Shown one piece after another: positions 11,726 through 21,470 of a DNA stretch of 64,000 bases. Origin of the DNA: Melieria omissa (taxonomy: Eukaryota; Arthropoda; Insecta; Diptera; Ulidiidae); contig OZ020268.1 in NCBI GenBank assembly GCA_963971225.1, forward strand, positions 10,613,032-10,677,031, written 5' to 3'. Below the pieces are notes generated by a model, which saw only the letters and a program-made list of their open reading frames with translations, did no database searches and was not told where the DNA came from. Each line of letters opens with the position of its first letter. Position 1 is the first letter of the stretch. The translations under genes and the position numbers were made by a program.

Positions 11726-12706
11726 GTAAGGGAGAGGGCTGGGTTGTGAACAGGGGTTTTGTTTTTTGGCTCTAACTTTTCACAGAATAAAGATATCGAA
11801 AAATCGAAGATACCGTTGGAAAGGTGAATATATAACGTAACTTTGTTATGAAGACAGATTACCGTTTTGATTGAAATTTAACTCTCTACGTCCAATTTTC
11901 TAAGAACGTGATTTTTCGCTTTTTCAAAAAAATGGCTGGGTTGTGAACCATCTGGAAAATCCCTATTAAAGTCGGAAAATACGAAGAAAATACCCATAAT
12001 TTTTAAGTACATTGAGAATTTATTTAATCAGGAAGCCTCAAGAGGTGAAAAAAGTTATAATGACGCCTCTTAGGCCAAAAAATCGCAATGAATGAAACTG
12101 CTCAATTTTTTTAATTTTCATCCTAATCTGTGTCGGAATGTTTGGATGTGAAAAACGAACGTGTTCTCGTATTGGCTTACTTCAAGTGAACACAACGAAA
12201 TCGAGTTAAATTATATAAAATGACTTTATTTTTATATATCCGTCCATATTTGACAGTGTTAGAACAAATGTAGTACGAAAAACAGGTGGTTCATAACCCA
12301 GCCACCTCAGTGGTTCACAGCCCAACCACGATGCCATTTTGGAAACTTTAAAATAAACGACACTTCCAATCATAATTCGACATAAACAAATATTGCATCG
12401 TAAAATAGAATCAAAACACTAAATAAACATGTATTACACTAACCTTTTTGCAATAAGCTCAGTCACTAAGATAGCACTTTAAAAAAAGCCAACAAGTTTT
12501 CGCAGTCGATTTTCAAACAAACTCGATTTCAAACTCGATTGCTGCCACATGCAATACGTGTTTGTACTTCGGTGTAACCACAAAAGCAGAGTCATATCAT
12601 AAGACAAAATTGACAGTTGAAAGATTGGCGATATGTCAATTAGGGAAAGAAAAAACGGCAATGGTTCACACCCCAGCCTGGTTCACAACCCAGCCCTCTC
12701 CCTTAC
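11726..12706. mobile_element. Non-autonomous DNA transposon, 981 bp, 26-bp perfect TIRs, six subterminal repeats
   Basis: Positions 11726-11751 and 12681-12706 are exact inverted complements (outer part GTAAGGGAGAGGGCTGG). A 16-mer close to GGCTGGGTTGTGAACC occurs twice forward, at 11737 (last base differs) and 11934. It occurs four times inverted, at 12288, 12312, 12663 and 12680. All forward copies are in the left half and all inverted copies in the right half. There is no transposase; the longest open frame is about 60 codons. A TA dinucleotide lies near each outer edge, so a TA-target family is possible, but the superfamily is not assigned. Confidence 0.88.
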
Positions 12707-12844
12707 TAAATTCATAGGGAGCCATATTTATAACTTTGTAGCACAGTAATGTTGAAATAAAACTCTAATCTTTAATATTTTTATATGTATGAGTGACGGT
12801 CCATAGTCCTTTGTGCTTAAGGACAAAAGGAATAGAACTAATGA

Positions 12845-13046
12845 ACGCTATGCGAAGGGTGGCTAAAGATTTCCAAACTTTTCTCATCTCGCTCATCATA
12901 CCAGAGGCCCTAGGTCCGATTCCCAACTTGGGCTGTTGAAACACTTGACTAATTTTATTGCTATCCACATGAAGCTGATGAGAATTATAAGAGGCATAAG
13001 TGTGTCTCATACAGAGGCAGCCACTACAACCTACCTACCTACTAGG
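12845..13046 (+). mobile_element. tRNA-derived SINE, copy 3 (diverged)
   Basis: A Pol III B-box-like GGTCCGATTCC lies at 12913-12923, followed by CCCAACTTGGGCTG. The 3' part has AGAGGCATAAGTGTGTCTCATACAG variants (from 12990) and ends in CTACCTACCTA. The same parts, in the same order, make up the minus-strand copies at 19384 and 37095. The A box is decayed and the 5' limit is approximate. Confidence 0.65.
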
Positions 13047-13049
13047 GAC

Positions 13050-13268
13050 TGCGAATCCCGGGATCACGGGATCCCGGACTATTTTAGTCCCGAAAAATCC
13101 CGGGATTGACAAAATCCGAATTGCACAGAATTGTATTTAATACATAGATATAACTTCTTTGATTGAAAAAAGTCTGAACTAGTTCCTTAAAGCAATATAT
13201 TTAATCCCGACAGAAAATCCTGGGATCTTGGGATTGTGATTTTCAGTCCCGAAAATCCCGGGATTGCA
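13050..13268. mobile_element. MITE with CCCGGGA inverted ends, nested in a SINE tail
   Basis: The left end GCGAATCCCGGGATC and the right end ATCCCGGGATTGC are inverted repeats. Subterminal TTTTAGTCCCGAAAA and TTTTCAGTCCCGAAAA occur in direct orientation. CTACCTACCTA tracts lie just left (13031) and at about 13299 on the right, so it seems to have landed in or beside the SINE tail. Boundaries are good to within a few bases; the family is not named. Confidence 0.65.
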
Positions 13269-13599
13269 AAACTGGTTCGGCATTGCAATTCCTACTGATC
13301 TACCTACCTACGCCTAATCACCAGGTTGACACCATTTTGTAACATTGGTACCAACCATATTCTTAATGAAGATATATAACTTCTCCTTTATTCTTTAAGA
13401 AGTGATTTTCGTTTATTTTTCCTGGAAATTGACCATCAAGCATCCTCCCAGTACGACTGTTCTTCAGAAAACTTGTCCATACAGAAATACATAAAGTTAA
13501 TGAAAGCTTTTCAAAATATGGCGGCTTAGGTCAGCACAATCTTTATGGTGTTATGCATTGATTTTCTAAGGCATCAGTGTCAACAGGATTCCTTAAATA

Positions 13600-13800
13600 C
13601 CTTCTTTCCCCTTGTTAACTCCTCTCTGGACCATAGGCCCTCCATCAAGACCATAGGACCTTCCATCTTACACGATTCTGGTGGTGTTGACAGCGGCTAG
13701 TTCGCGGAGGGTCGACTTTCCCCAGGTGTTTTTTGCTCGACCGCAACTTTTACTTCTTTGCGGGTTACAGTCCAGTGCCATTCTCGTCTCTATAAACACC
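13600..13800 (-). mobile_element. LINE ORF2 C-terminal scrap
   Basis: The minus strand reads KKHLGKVDPPRTSRCQHH then QNRVRWKVLWS, a LINE C-terminus ending in the common NRVRW motif. The sequence around GGCTAGTTCGCGGAGGGTCG is nearly the same as at 32985-33010, so the two scraps come from one family. Confidence 0.6.
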
Positions 13801-15591
13801 TAACGTGTCAATAATCTTCAAGAAATCTTAAAAACGAAGTACTTTAATTGAATGTTTTCTATGATCATAAGTTTTTTTCGCTTTATTAACTCCACTTGGG
13901 AGCATAGAGCCTCAACAAGGCTCAGGCCATGGTTGGTTACGTTAATCGATTGAAGTTCTGTCAGAGAGGTTGACTTATCTATCAAATCATTCAAATCATT
14001 ATTTCAACCATCCTACGAAGTGTTTCATATTATTGCAGACCACTGTACCCACTTTCCTACATTTAGATCAGTGGATCTCGATATAATAGAAGTAGGGGGG
14101 ACCTCACATAGACCAGATAGACCCATTGTGATATCGCAGAAAATTGGCACTCAGATCAGTATTCAGAGGATCAGAGAATAAAACCAGTTGGGGCTTCTAA
14201 AGTTAAGTAGACTGTAAACAGTCTTATAGGTCAGATTTCTCTGGATTATCGAAAAAAAAAACGTAAGTTCTTCTCCTACAGAAATAATTAAAGAAGTAAA
14301 TGTTCTTCTTCTTTCTTGTCCATGCAACTCTTGTCTAGGTTATCGTCAGCAGTTACAATCTAAAACCCTACAGGATCCCAACGAATGACATTTTATTATT
14401 GTCTATTGATATACATTTAGTCATAAGTCAATGTTTATCGGCACAATTTACTGCATCCTCTACCGGTTGCGCCGCTGATATGTGTGGATACTTCCGCACT
14501 TGCAGATACTTTTGTAACTCTTTCTGTCGGTTGCATGGCAACTATTTTGCATGTAGCATTTGGTTTTTTGCTTTTTCTGCTCTGCTCGCCGCAAACAAAC
14601 ACACACAAACATAAACCAAAGCACGCACACACACATTGGCGAAAAAACAGAGACACCACAAAACACAGCAACAAAAATAACAACAACAATATTGTCGCTG
14701 ACGTTGGTGCTTCATTTTGACTTTACTGCGGGGGCACAGGATGGCGAAAGTTGCAAGAGGAAAGAGATTGTGTAAAAGAGAGCGAGAGAGAGAGAGAGAG
14801 AGAGAGATAGAAAGCGCAGGTGGTAGAAGGCGGCAGTAAGATTTCAAAGGGCAGCGGGAAAGCTGAAGTTGTTTCATTTCATTGCGCTCGCTGTAGTCCG
14901 CCGCCCCCCACCCCCACAACACTTTGTAGACTTTTTTCGTTTCTGCTGCTGTTTCGCTGCTACCCTTTCACTTTCCCTTTGCCAACATTGTTGCAGTGTT
15001 TTGTTGCTGTTTTGTTTTTTTGGTGCAGTTGCACAAATTAAATTTCAAATCTGTCTTTTTCCATTTCCAGCGCATGGAAAAGCTTTGAATGCGCACATGT
15101 CAGCGTATGTTGTGCGTGTGTGTGTGTGTGTGTGCGTGTGTTGTGTCCTTTGGCTATGTTGGTGTAAATTGCAATTAGTGTTGACTTATGTTTGGGTATT
15201 TAGCAGCAACTAGCAACCAACAGACGACCAACAACAACAATCGACCCACGTTACAAAAACAACAACTTGGAACGTCTGTGCACAGGATTTCGGTTTAGCA
15301 GCCACTAAGAGTTGTCGTTACTGCTTCTGCTGTTGTTGTTGATGAATTTTTCCGTTCCTGTTGTTGTTGTTGTTGTTGTATGCAATGTGATTTACTAACT
15401 TCAGGTATCTGCTGGCCGCAGACTACAGTGCGGCGCATTCTACAGTAAAGCTGCTTAAGATTAGCTTTTTCTCCCTTGTCGCATCTACGAAGCCTTGATG
15501 CCTATTTTTTGTTTTTGCATTCTTATGTCAGTTACTAGAATTTAAAATTTAATTGCTATGCAATGCCTTTGCTTTTAATTAAGACAACTTT
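13801..15591. other. Intronic stretch with GA and GT microsatellites, no gene seen
   Basis: (GA)n lies at about 14783-14808, GT-rich DNA at 15115-15140, CAA/TTG runs at 14665-14695 and 15330-15380. Open frames at 14399-15213 are simple-sequence artefacts. Confidence 0.45.
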
Positions 15592-15672
15592 GATTAATTA
15601 ATTGATTAATTAATTGATTAATTAATTGATTAATTAATTGATTAATTAATTGATTAATTGGTTAATTGATTA
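15592..15672. repeat. 12-bp microsatellite (ATTAATTGATTA)n
   Basis: TTAATTAATTGA repeats about six times nearly perfectly, then degrades into GGTTAATTGATTATT. Confidence 0.92.
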
Positions 15673-15747
15673 TTTATAACAACTCCTGAATTGGTTCTGA
15701 ACGGATTTAAAAAACTGTACCCAAACGCACAGCTCATTCATTCCACG

Positions 15748-16406
15748 CAGTGTTGCCAGATCAGGAGATTTCCTCCTTTAGTGGATTCTTCGCCTTTTAG
15801 GAGAATTTTCTGGACGAAGCATTGTTTAGGAGAAAGTTTGGGAGATTAATATTTTATGTCTCCTTTTAGGAGAATTTTTGGAGGAAGCATTGTTTAGGAG
15901 AAAGTTTGGGAGATTTATATTTTATGTTAGGGGATTTTTCCGATTTTGGATTTTCCTTATTGGAATTTTGGGAGATTTTTGGATAAAAAAATGTGATGTA
16001 TTGGAAATACTGGCAACAAAACATATTTTGGCAACTATTTTTTTAGTCAAAGCATTATATTGTGTTAAAAATTTGTAAGCTTACAAAATGTAAGCTCGTT
16101 CTATCTCGTTCTCACTTATTGCTGTCACAATGAAATCCCGCCAAACATTGAACTTTTCGTTTAATTCATTTGTTTTATATTTTGTTTGGTAAGTTTTTGT
16201 TGTTAAGCTGAAGATGAAGAAAAAAATGGCTGCCTAAAAAAAATTATACGTATTTATAATTTATAGTTTTCTTTTTTTTGTGAGAATTAAACGCGAATTT
16301 CCAAAAAATTTAGGAGATTTTTTTAACTTTTGGGAGCAAATTTTCAATTATTTTTGTATTTTTTTAAGATTTAGGAGAAAGTCATTTCAGTTATCTGACA
16401 ACACTG
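15748..16406 (+). mobile_element. hAT-type non-autonomous element, 659 bp, 8-bp TSD
   Basis: The left end is CAGTGTTGCCAGATCAGG and the right end ATCTGACAACACTG, 13 of 14 terminal bases matching. Flanks ATTCCACG (15740-15747) and ATTTCACG (16407-16414) agree at 7 of 8. The left arm has a tandem duplication: text around GGAGAATTTT and GAAGCATTGTTTAGGAG occurs at about 15800 and again at about 15870. The palindrome TTTGTAAGCTTACAAA is at 16072-16087. There is no transposase. Confidence 0.87.
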
Positions 16407-16414
16407 ATTTCACG

Positions 16415-17818
16415 GCTGTCGCTGGTTGTCATCGAACCACTTCCGCAACAGCTTCTCGATTTCAAACGATTGACACTTCGTTTGTCGGTCGTGCTGCGTG
16501 TCGCTTTTGCGGCGTTGTAAAAATCAAATTTTCATAAATCAAGCGCGCAATATTAAAACGCATCCGACACCCACTAGGCGGACTTGTGGCGCGACGCACG
16601 CGATTGCCTTCTAATGTCGGGAGCTCCCACCCGCTGTTGCTGCCATCGCTTTGCTGCGCTCCAAATTGCATTTATTGGTTGTTGTTGTTAATGTTGGTTT
16701 TGTCTTTGTCGCTGATGTTGTTGCCATTGTAATTTATGTGTTGCGCTGCGGCCAACCGACAACGACGACACCTTTGCTTCGTTTCGTTGCCACAGCGTTT
16801 CCCATCTTTTCGCCCAGTCGTTGCTATTGCAACTGTGTCTGCCGCCGTTGCCGCTGGCTGCCGTGTTGCAAGTTGTGCACCGTCAGTCGTATCTGCATGT
16901 CTATCGGTCGCCAACTGCTGTTTGTCGCCTTAATTGTGCGGCAAATGCGACGAGCTGTAAATGAGTTGCGTTTTTATTCTCAGCGTCGTCTTGTGTCTCT
17001 GCTTCTTCTTCTTCACCACCAGCTCCTCCTTGTGCGCCTTTAGTGTGGCCGCGTTGCAGCCAACACGCTTTTAATTAAGACCAGCGACAACATTTTCCAC
17101 GCAATTAAAATGCAGTAAAATTGATTCCCTGCCGCCGACTGCCGCATGTAAGTTGCCAAATGTTCAACAAATCATAAAAAAAAAATTTCACCTCGAGACA
17201 CATAAAATGCGCGCTGATTATGTTGTTGAAACCGTTAAAGCTGCAACAATAAAAATAGTAAAAATATGGGCGTCCATTGAATTTGGCATTTAAACTTCGG
17301 AAAACAGGAAGCTTTACCTGGCTTTGCATGTGTGTCGTGGAGTTTTATGGTCGCCATTGTTTCAGGGGTAATCTGGTGTTTATGGTATTTTCCCGAAATT
17401 TGACGATTTGTGTTCCTCAAATGTGTCGGAATATATTAAAATTTTCACATTTTATTGGCATTTTTATTGAGGCGATTATATTTGTAAGGGTTCTTGTACT
17501 ATTTTGAGTAATGGGCAAAGTTCAAAGGCTGCTGAAAGCAAATTGTGAATAAATCAAAAGTTTCAATAAAAATTTCAGAGATTAAAAGAAAAAATAATTT
17601 TAAGAGCTCCAGATGGTACTTAACCTTTTGAAATTAATTTTCGGGTATTATTTGCTTGTAATACGAAACATAAAATTGAATGCGTAATGAAGTAAAAAAT
17701 TTCATAAAGGAAAGCATGAATAGTTTTAAGATGTCCCACTAAAACCTTATTATGGAAAATAATTTTCAGATATTGTCTCTAAAAAATAACAAATCTTAAT
17801 TGTCTTTAATGTTCTGTT
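16415..17818. other. Intronic stretch, GC-richer at 16430-17050, no gene seen
   Basis: The open frame at 16651-17043 is mostly Val, Leu and Cys from TTG/GTT repeats and lacks a domain. 17050-17818 is AT-rich and unremarkable. Confidence 0.45.
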
Positions 17819-18236
17819 CAGACAGCAAATTAAATTGAGGCAATTTGCCGTTCGCACACATCTCAGTTTGGCTGTTATCGAAAATTTTATGGAACATTGT
17901 TTTTGTTTTGACGAAAGAAAGGTTTGCTTTTGTGTTTATGTATGAAAAATATTCTTAAAAATCCTTATTGAACATTTAGCAATATTTATTCAACATCACT
18001 ACTGAGGCAAACAATGTTTAAACGAAATTTCAAAGCAAACAAATGTTAACAAACGTCTTTCATTTCTGTCAGTTTCTCAATTTCGTTTGGTCCATTGTGA
18101 ATGAATTTGTTTATCAAACTCAATTTATGATCAATTTAGTGGTAATTGCAATTAGCTAAATTGAGATTTTTGTATGATAAGTGGGATTAAATTTCGAGCT
18201 AAATTTAGAACAAATTGAGAATATTCTGACGGTCTG
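17819..18236. repeat. Possible MITE with CAGAC ends
   Basis: CAGACAGCAAATT on the left faces a right end whose complement starts CAGACCGTCAG. AAATTGAG-like words recur inside. No target duplication was found and the inverted match is short. Confidence 0.3.
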
Positions 18237-18411
18237 AATACGTTATACAAATAATTTTAAAGCATTTCGAAAGCTTTGCAAATCTTTTTAACTGTAGAAG
18301 TTTTCCACGGTTTTAATGTCAGATTATCTTCTATATTAAAATACCGTTTTCGCATGTGATTCTGTTTTGCTAGTTTAGTACAAGTTTTCGCGGAAATATC
18401 AAGAATTAAAA

Positions 18412-18950
18412 ATGAGTGCTGTATTTAAAAAACGTTTCGAAGTAGTGCTTATGGTAAACCATCCAAAGGGTCCAAAAATGAAACCGTCACAAGTCGCAAA
18501 ATACACGAAAACATCAGTTTCATTTGTGAGGAAGTGGGTCAGTCTATTCAAAGAGTTCGGAAATGTTGACGACGAGACGCGGAGAGGCAGGAAGAGAACC
18601 ACTCAGAACAAAGCGGATAAGACGATAGTCCGGATGTTTTATAACACTCCAACTTTTAGCCTGAAGCAAGCGAAGAAAAGATTGTCGCAGAAGAGAGTCT
18701 AAATATCAACGGCCACTATCCGACGCAGGCTTCTGAAATCGGACATTCTTTATGGGAGTACCATGTCGAAATCACTTTTGGGTAAAAACATGTGGAAAAT
18801 CGTCTAAAATGGGATAAAGAAAATTTGGGATGGAAACACTAAATTGGCCATCTCAAAGTTCAAATGCAAACCCGATCAAAAATGTTTGGTCCTTAATGAA
18901 GCAAAAGCCTAGAGGAAAAAGAATAGCAACAACAAAAGAGCTAATTCCAC
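18412..18950 (+). pseudogene. Tc1-like transposase, internally deleted and frameshifted
   Basis: From the ATG at 18412 about 96 residues form the paired helix-turn-helix DNA-binding region (PSQVAKYTKTSVSFVRKWV, GRKRTT). Shifted frames then show ISTATIRRRLLKSDILYGS and KHVENRLKWDKENL, as in Tc1/IS630 proteins. The sequence next jumps to LNWPSQSSNANPIKNVW, the end of the catalytic domain; the part carrying the first two catalytic Asp residues is gone. The usual third acidic residue in NPIENVW is Lys here. The copy cannot make an active enzyme. Confidence 0.85.
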
Positions 18951-19383
18951 TCGGAGGCCCTGTTGGGCCCATTGTGATTCCCTTAATTTTTAATATACCG
19001 GTGCCTTTCCCTATCTGTTCGGCTCCCTGTAGATCCAGACAAAATTACCAAAATTGGAATCTTGTTCAAAGAAACATGAATTTTTAAAACAGATGCCAAT
19101 AGTACAGCAAACTGACTAGAAGTCATTGTAAGTTATTGTCTCATCAACTCTTGAGACATGAATCTTGTATAAGGAAAATGAATAATTTGAAGCCTCAAAT
19201 GCATAAATTATTTTCTTGCTTTTTTACTAAACAAAGTATTTTTGCAACGCCTAACGCCTAACACTTCAAGCCTCTTGAAAATCATTTCAAATATGGCAAA
19301 CCTATTGGAAATTATTCACGTCATATTAGCCTATTTGAGCTCAGCGTATGATATCACTATGTAAGAAATGTGGGACTTCAATT
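18951..19383. other. Intronic stretch, no gene seen
   Basis: AT-rich. CTCAAATGCATAAATTATTTTC at 19194 resembles CTCAAATGCATGAATTATTTTC at 63752, an undefined dispersed repeat. Confidence 0.4.
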
Positions 19384-19685
19384 TGGGTAGGTTAGGTTAG
19401 GTTGCAGTGGCTGCCTCTGTATGAGACACACTTCGGGCCTCTTAACGGGCCCGTTGTGATACCACAAATTCCACCCGTGTGAAATGCGTATGCAACACTG
19501 TTTTTTCCAACATGTGATACAACACACATTTCAAACGGTTGGGGAAAAGGAGGGGGGACCTACAGTTTAACGCCGAATTAGATAGCGATAGAAGTAAATG
19601 ACTGTTTTTTTCAGCCCGAGCCAGGAATCGAACCTGGGGGCGCTCGGTTTGAGAAGCCAGTGCGCTACTCGTTGGGCTATCGGTT
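19384..19685 (-). mobile_element. tRNA-derived SINE, copy 1
   Basis: On the minus strand an A box GTAGCGCACTGG (19659-19670) and a B box GGTTCGATTCC (19624-19634) are spaced as in a tRNA gene. The T-arm CCAGG/CCTGG pairs perfectly, and an AGCCCAA/TCGGGCT acceptor-like stem pairs at 6 of 7 positions. The body contains GTGTGTCTCATACAGAGG and ends in CCTAACCTAACCTA. The long non-tRNA body makes it a SINE rather than a functional tRNA gene. Confidence 0.85.
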
Positions 19686-19689
19686 AGTT

Positions 19690-21035
19690 TGTGTTTGGGT
19701 AGTTTGTGCAGAAATTAAAACCATTTCAAGCAGATTAAACCTCAGGTCCATGAGTCACTGCAATGATCCTTGGCTGAAAAAAACATAGATTTTAAATGAC
19801 ATGTTGAATCTATCTCCATAGACTAAGAATCATCAATCATGTGGGTTATCACTTCAATATGATTTGATAAACTAGAACAATATTTTGTAACTTGTTTCGA
19901 TTGATCTCAGAGCTGTAATGAGATTCTTAGATATAACTCCTTGAAAGCCTTAGTGAGTTTCTTGTTCCAGGGTGGCCATTTTTTGCCAACCTATCTTACT
20001 TAGTTACCTAACTGGACATAACGAGGTCTAAGGCCATTGTAGAGTTTCGGCCTAGAGCAATACTCCTCTTCAGGCATCCCTCTCTTCCCCATCTTGATCA
20101 TTCGACAGTAGACACGGTCTTCCTAAATGTCTCCGTCTTCCGAATTTTGTTTGGAACGTTTTCACTGGAGCCTTTTTGTCCATCTTCACATACCCTTTGA
20201 AGCAAAAGTGAGTACAGAATAAGCTTTAACTAATACAGAAATCGGCGCTTCAGAGTTCTCTGCTCTGTAATAGGTGCCAGTACTATTTAGGACTCAAGCC
20301 TCTAAGCTAAAGTTTGGCAAAATCACTTATATTCTAAAGGATCACTACTACAACTTTTGAACAGAGAGAGAGAGAGAGTCTATGTCAGCCAACTTCGGTT
20401 GTGTGAAACCTTAAAGATTAGCTATATTTTTTTTATTAAATGAGCCAACGCGCAGGGTATACACCTATAAATGTAAGGCATTGCGCTGATTCAGGAAGGA
20501 TATATAGGTTGGGAGAAAATATGTTGGGTGAAGATTTTATGGATTCTTGCCTTGAACCCAGGAAAATATCTGCAGGGAAACCAGCAGATCAGATCAGCAG
20601 ATGTTCCATGATGAGAACAGACAGACAGAATGGAGTAGATAGAATAGAAAAGAATTCACTGTGGTTCTTAAAATGAAAATGAAATTCAAATCATCAAAAA
20701 AAGGTAGTGGTAAACATACAGAAAGTTTGTTTGAAGAAACTTTGCTCAGAAAAAAGGTGCTTTGTGTTAAGAAAAGGTCACGGCATATAGGGCGAGGATG
20801 TACTATGAATAGTCAGCAAACATGGATGAGTTTAATTTACTTAATTTTTTTGTTAGTCAAAACATATGCAACGATTTGCTGGGTACACTTGGGACAGAGT
20901 AGATCTTCCAGGTAAATCTACGATTCCTCTTTATTTGAGGAGTTAGAACGATTTATGGTTCTTTACTCCAGCTTAGTACAATTGTGCTTTTAGTTTGTTT
21001 GTGTGACAGAAGACTTGAGACGCTTCAGCAGGTTG
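19690..21035. other. Intronic stretch with weak LINE-like scraps, no gene seen
   Basis: 20000-20160 resembles degraded retroelement DNA in base usage only. (GA)n lies at 20364-20378. Open frames at 20440-20915 have no recognised domain. Confidence 0.4.
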
Positions 21036-21470
21036 AAGTAATGGCTGCCAAGAGGGCCACGTCCTGTTGAATCTTTAATAGTGTCAGTTAAAGTTTCGCT
21101 TAAGAGTGGTTGAAGTGGAATTTGTATCTTACTTTCGAGATCTTGTCGAACCCTGAAAAAACGCTTCTGCAGGATGATATTAGATCATTAAATAGGCTCC
21201 TAAGGGAGTGCTGGTCTCTGTTGAGAGGACATTTGTGGAAGAACAGGTTTCGTTTTAGTATCATCTGAGTCGAGATTCAAAGCCTCCACTTCAAAGCACA
21301 GAGTCTGAGTGGTGACAATGACCTTCTAAAGTAAGTGGGTTAAGTTATAATGGCAGCCAAGAAGGACACGTCCTTTTGAATCTTTTATAGTGTCAGTCAA
21401 AGTTTCGCTTCAGAGTGGTAAAAGTGGAATCTGTAGCCTTGTTTGGAGATCTTGTCGAGCAAGTCAGACA
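21036..21470. repeat. Direct duplication, about 120 bp, about 302 bp apart
   Basis: TAATGGCTGCCAAGAGGGCC (about 21038) recurs as TAATGGCAGCCAAGAAGGAC (about 21348). Both are followed by CACGTCC, TAGTGTCAGT, AAAGTTTCGCTT, AGAGTGGT and GAGATCTTGTCGA. A source element is not recognised. Confidence 0.75.

Noticed and set aside
16651..17043. 130-codon plus-strand frame with apparent membrane segments
   Set aside because: Composition follows TTG/GTT repeats; no family features.
19620..19690. Functional tRNA gene
   Set aside because: Boxes and T arm are good, but the anticodon arm pairs poorly and a shared SINE body and tail follow.
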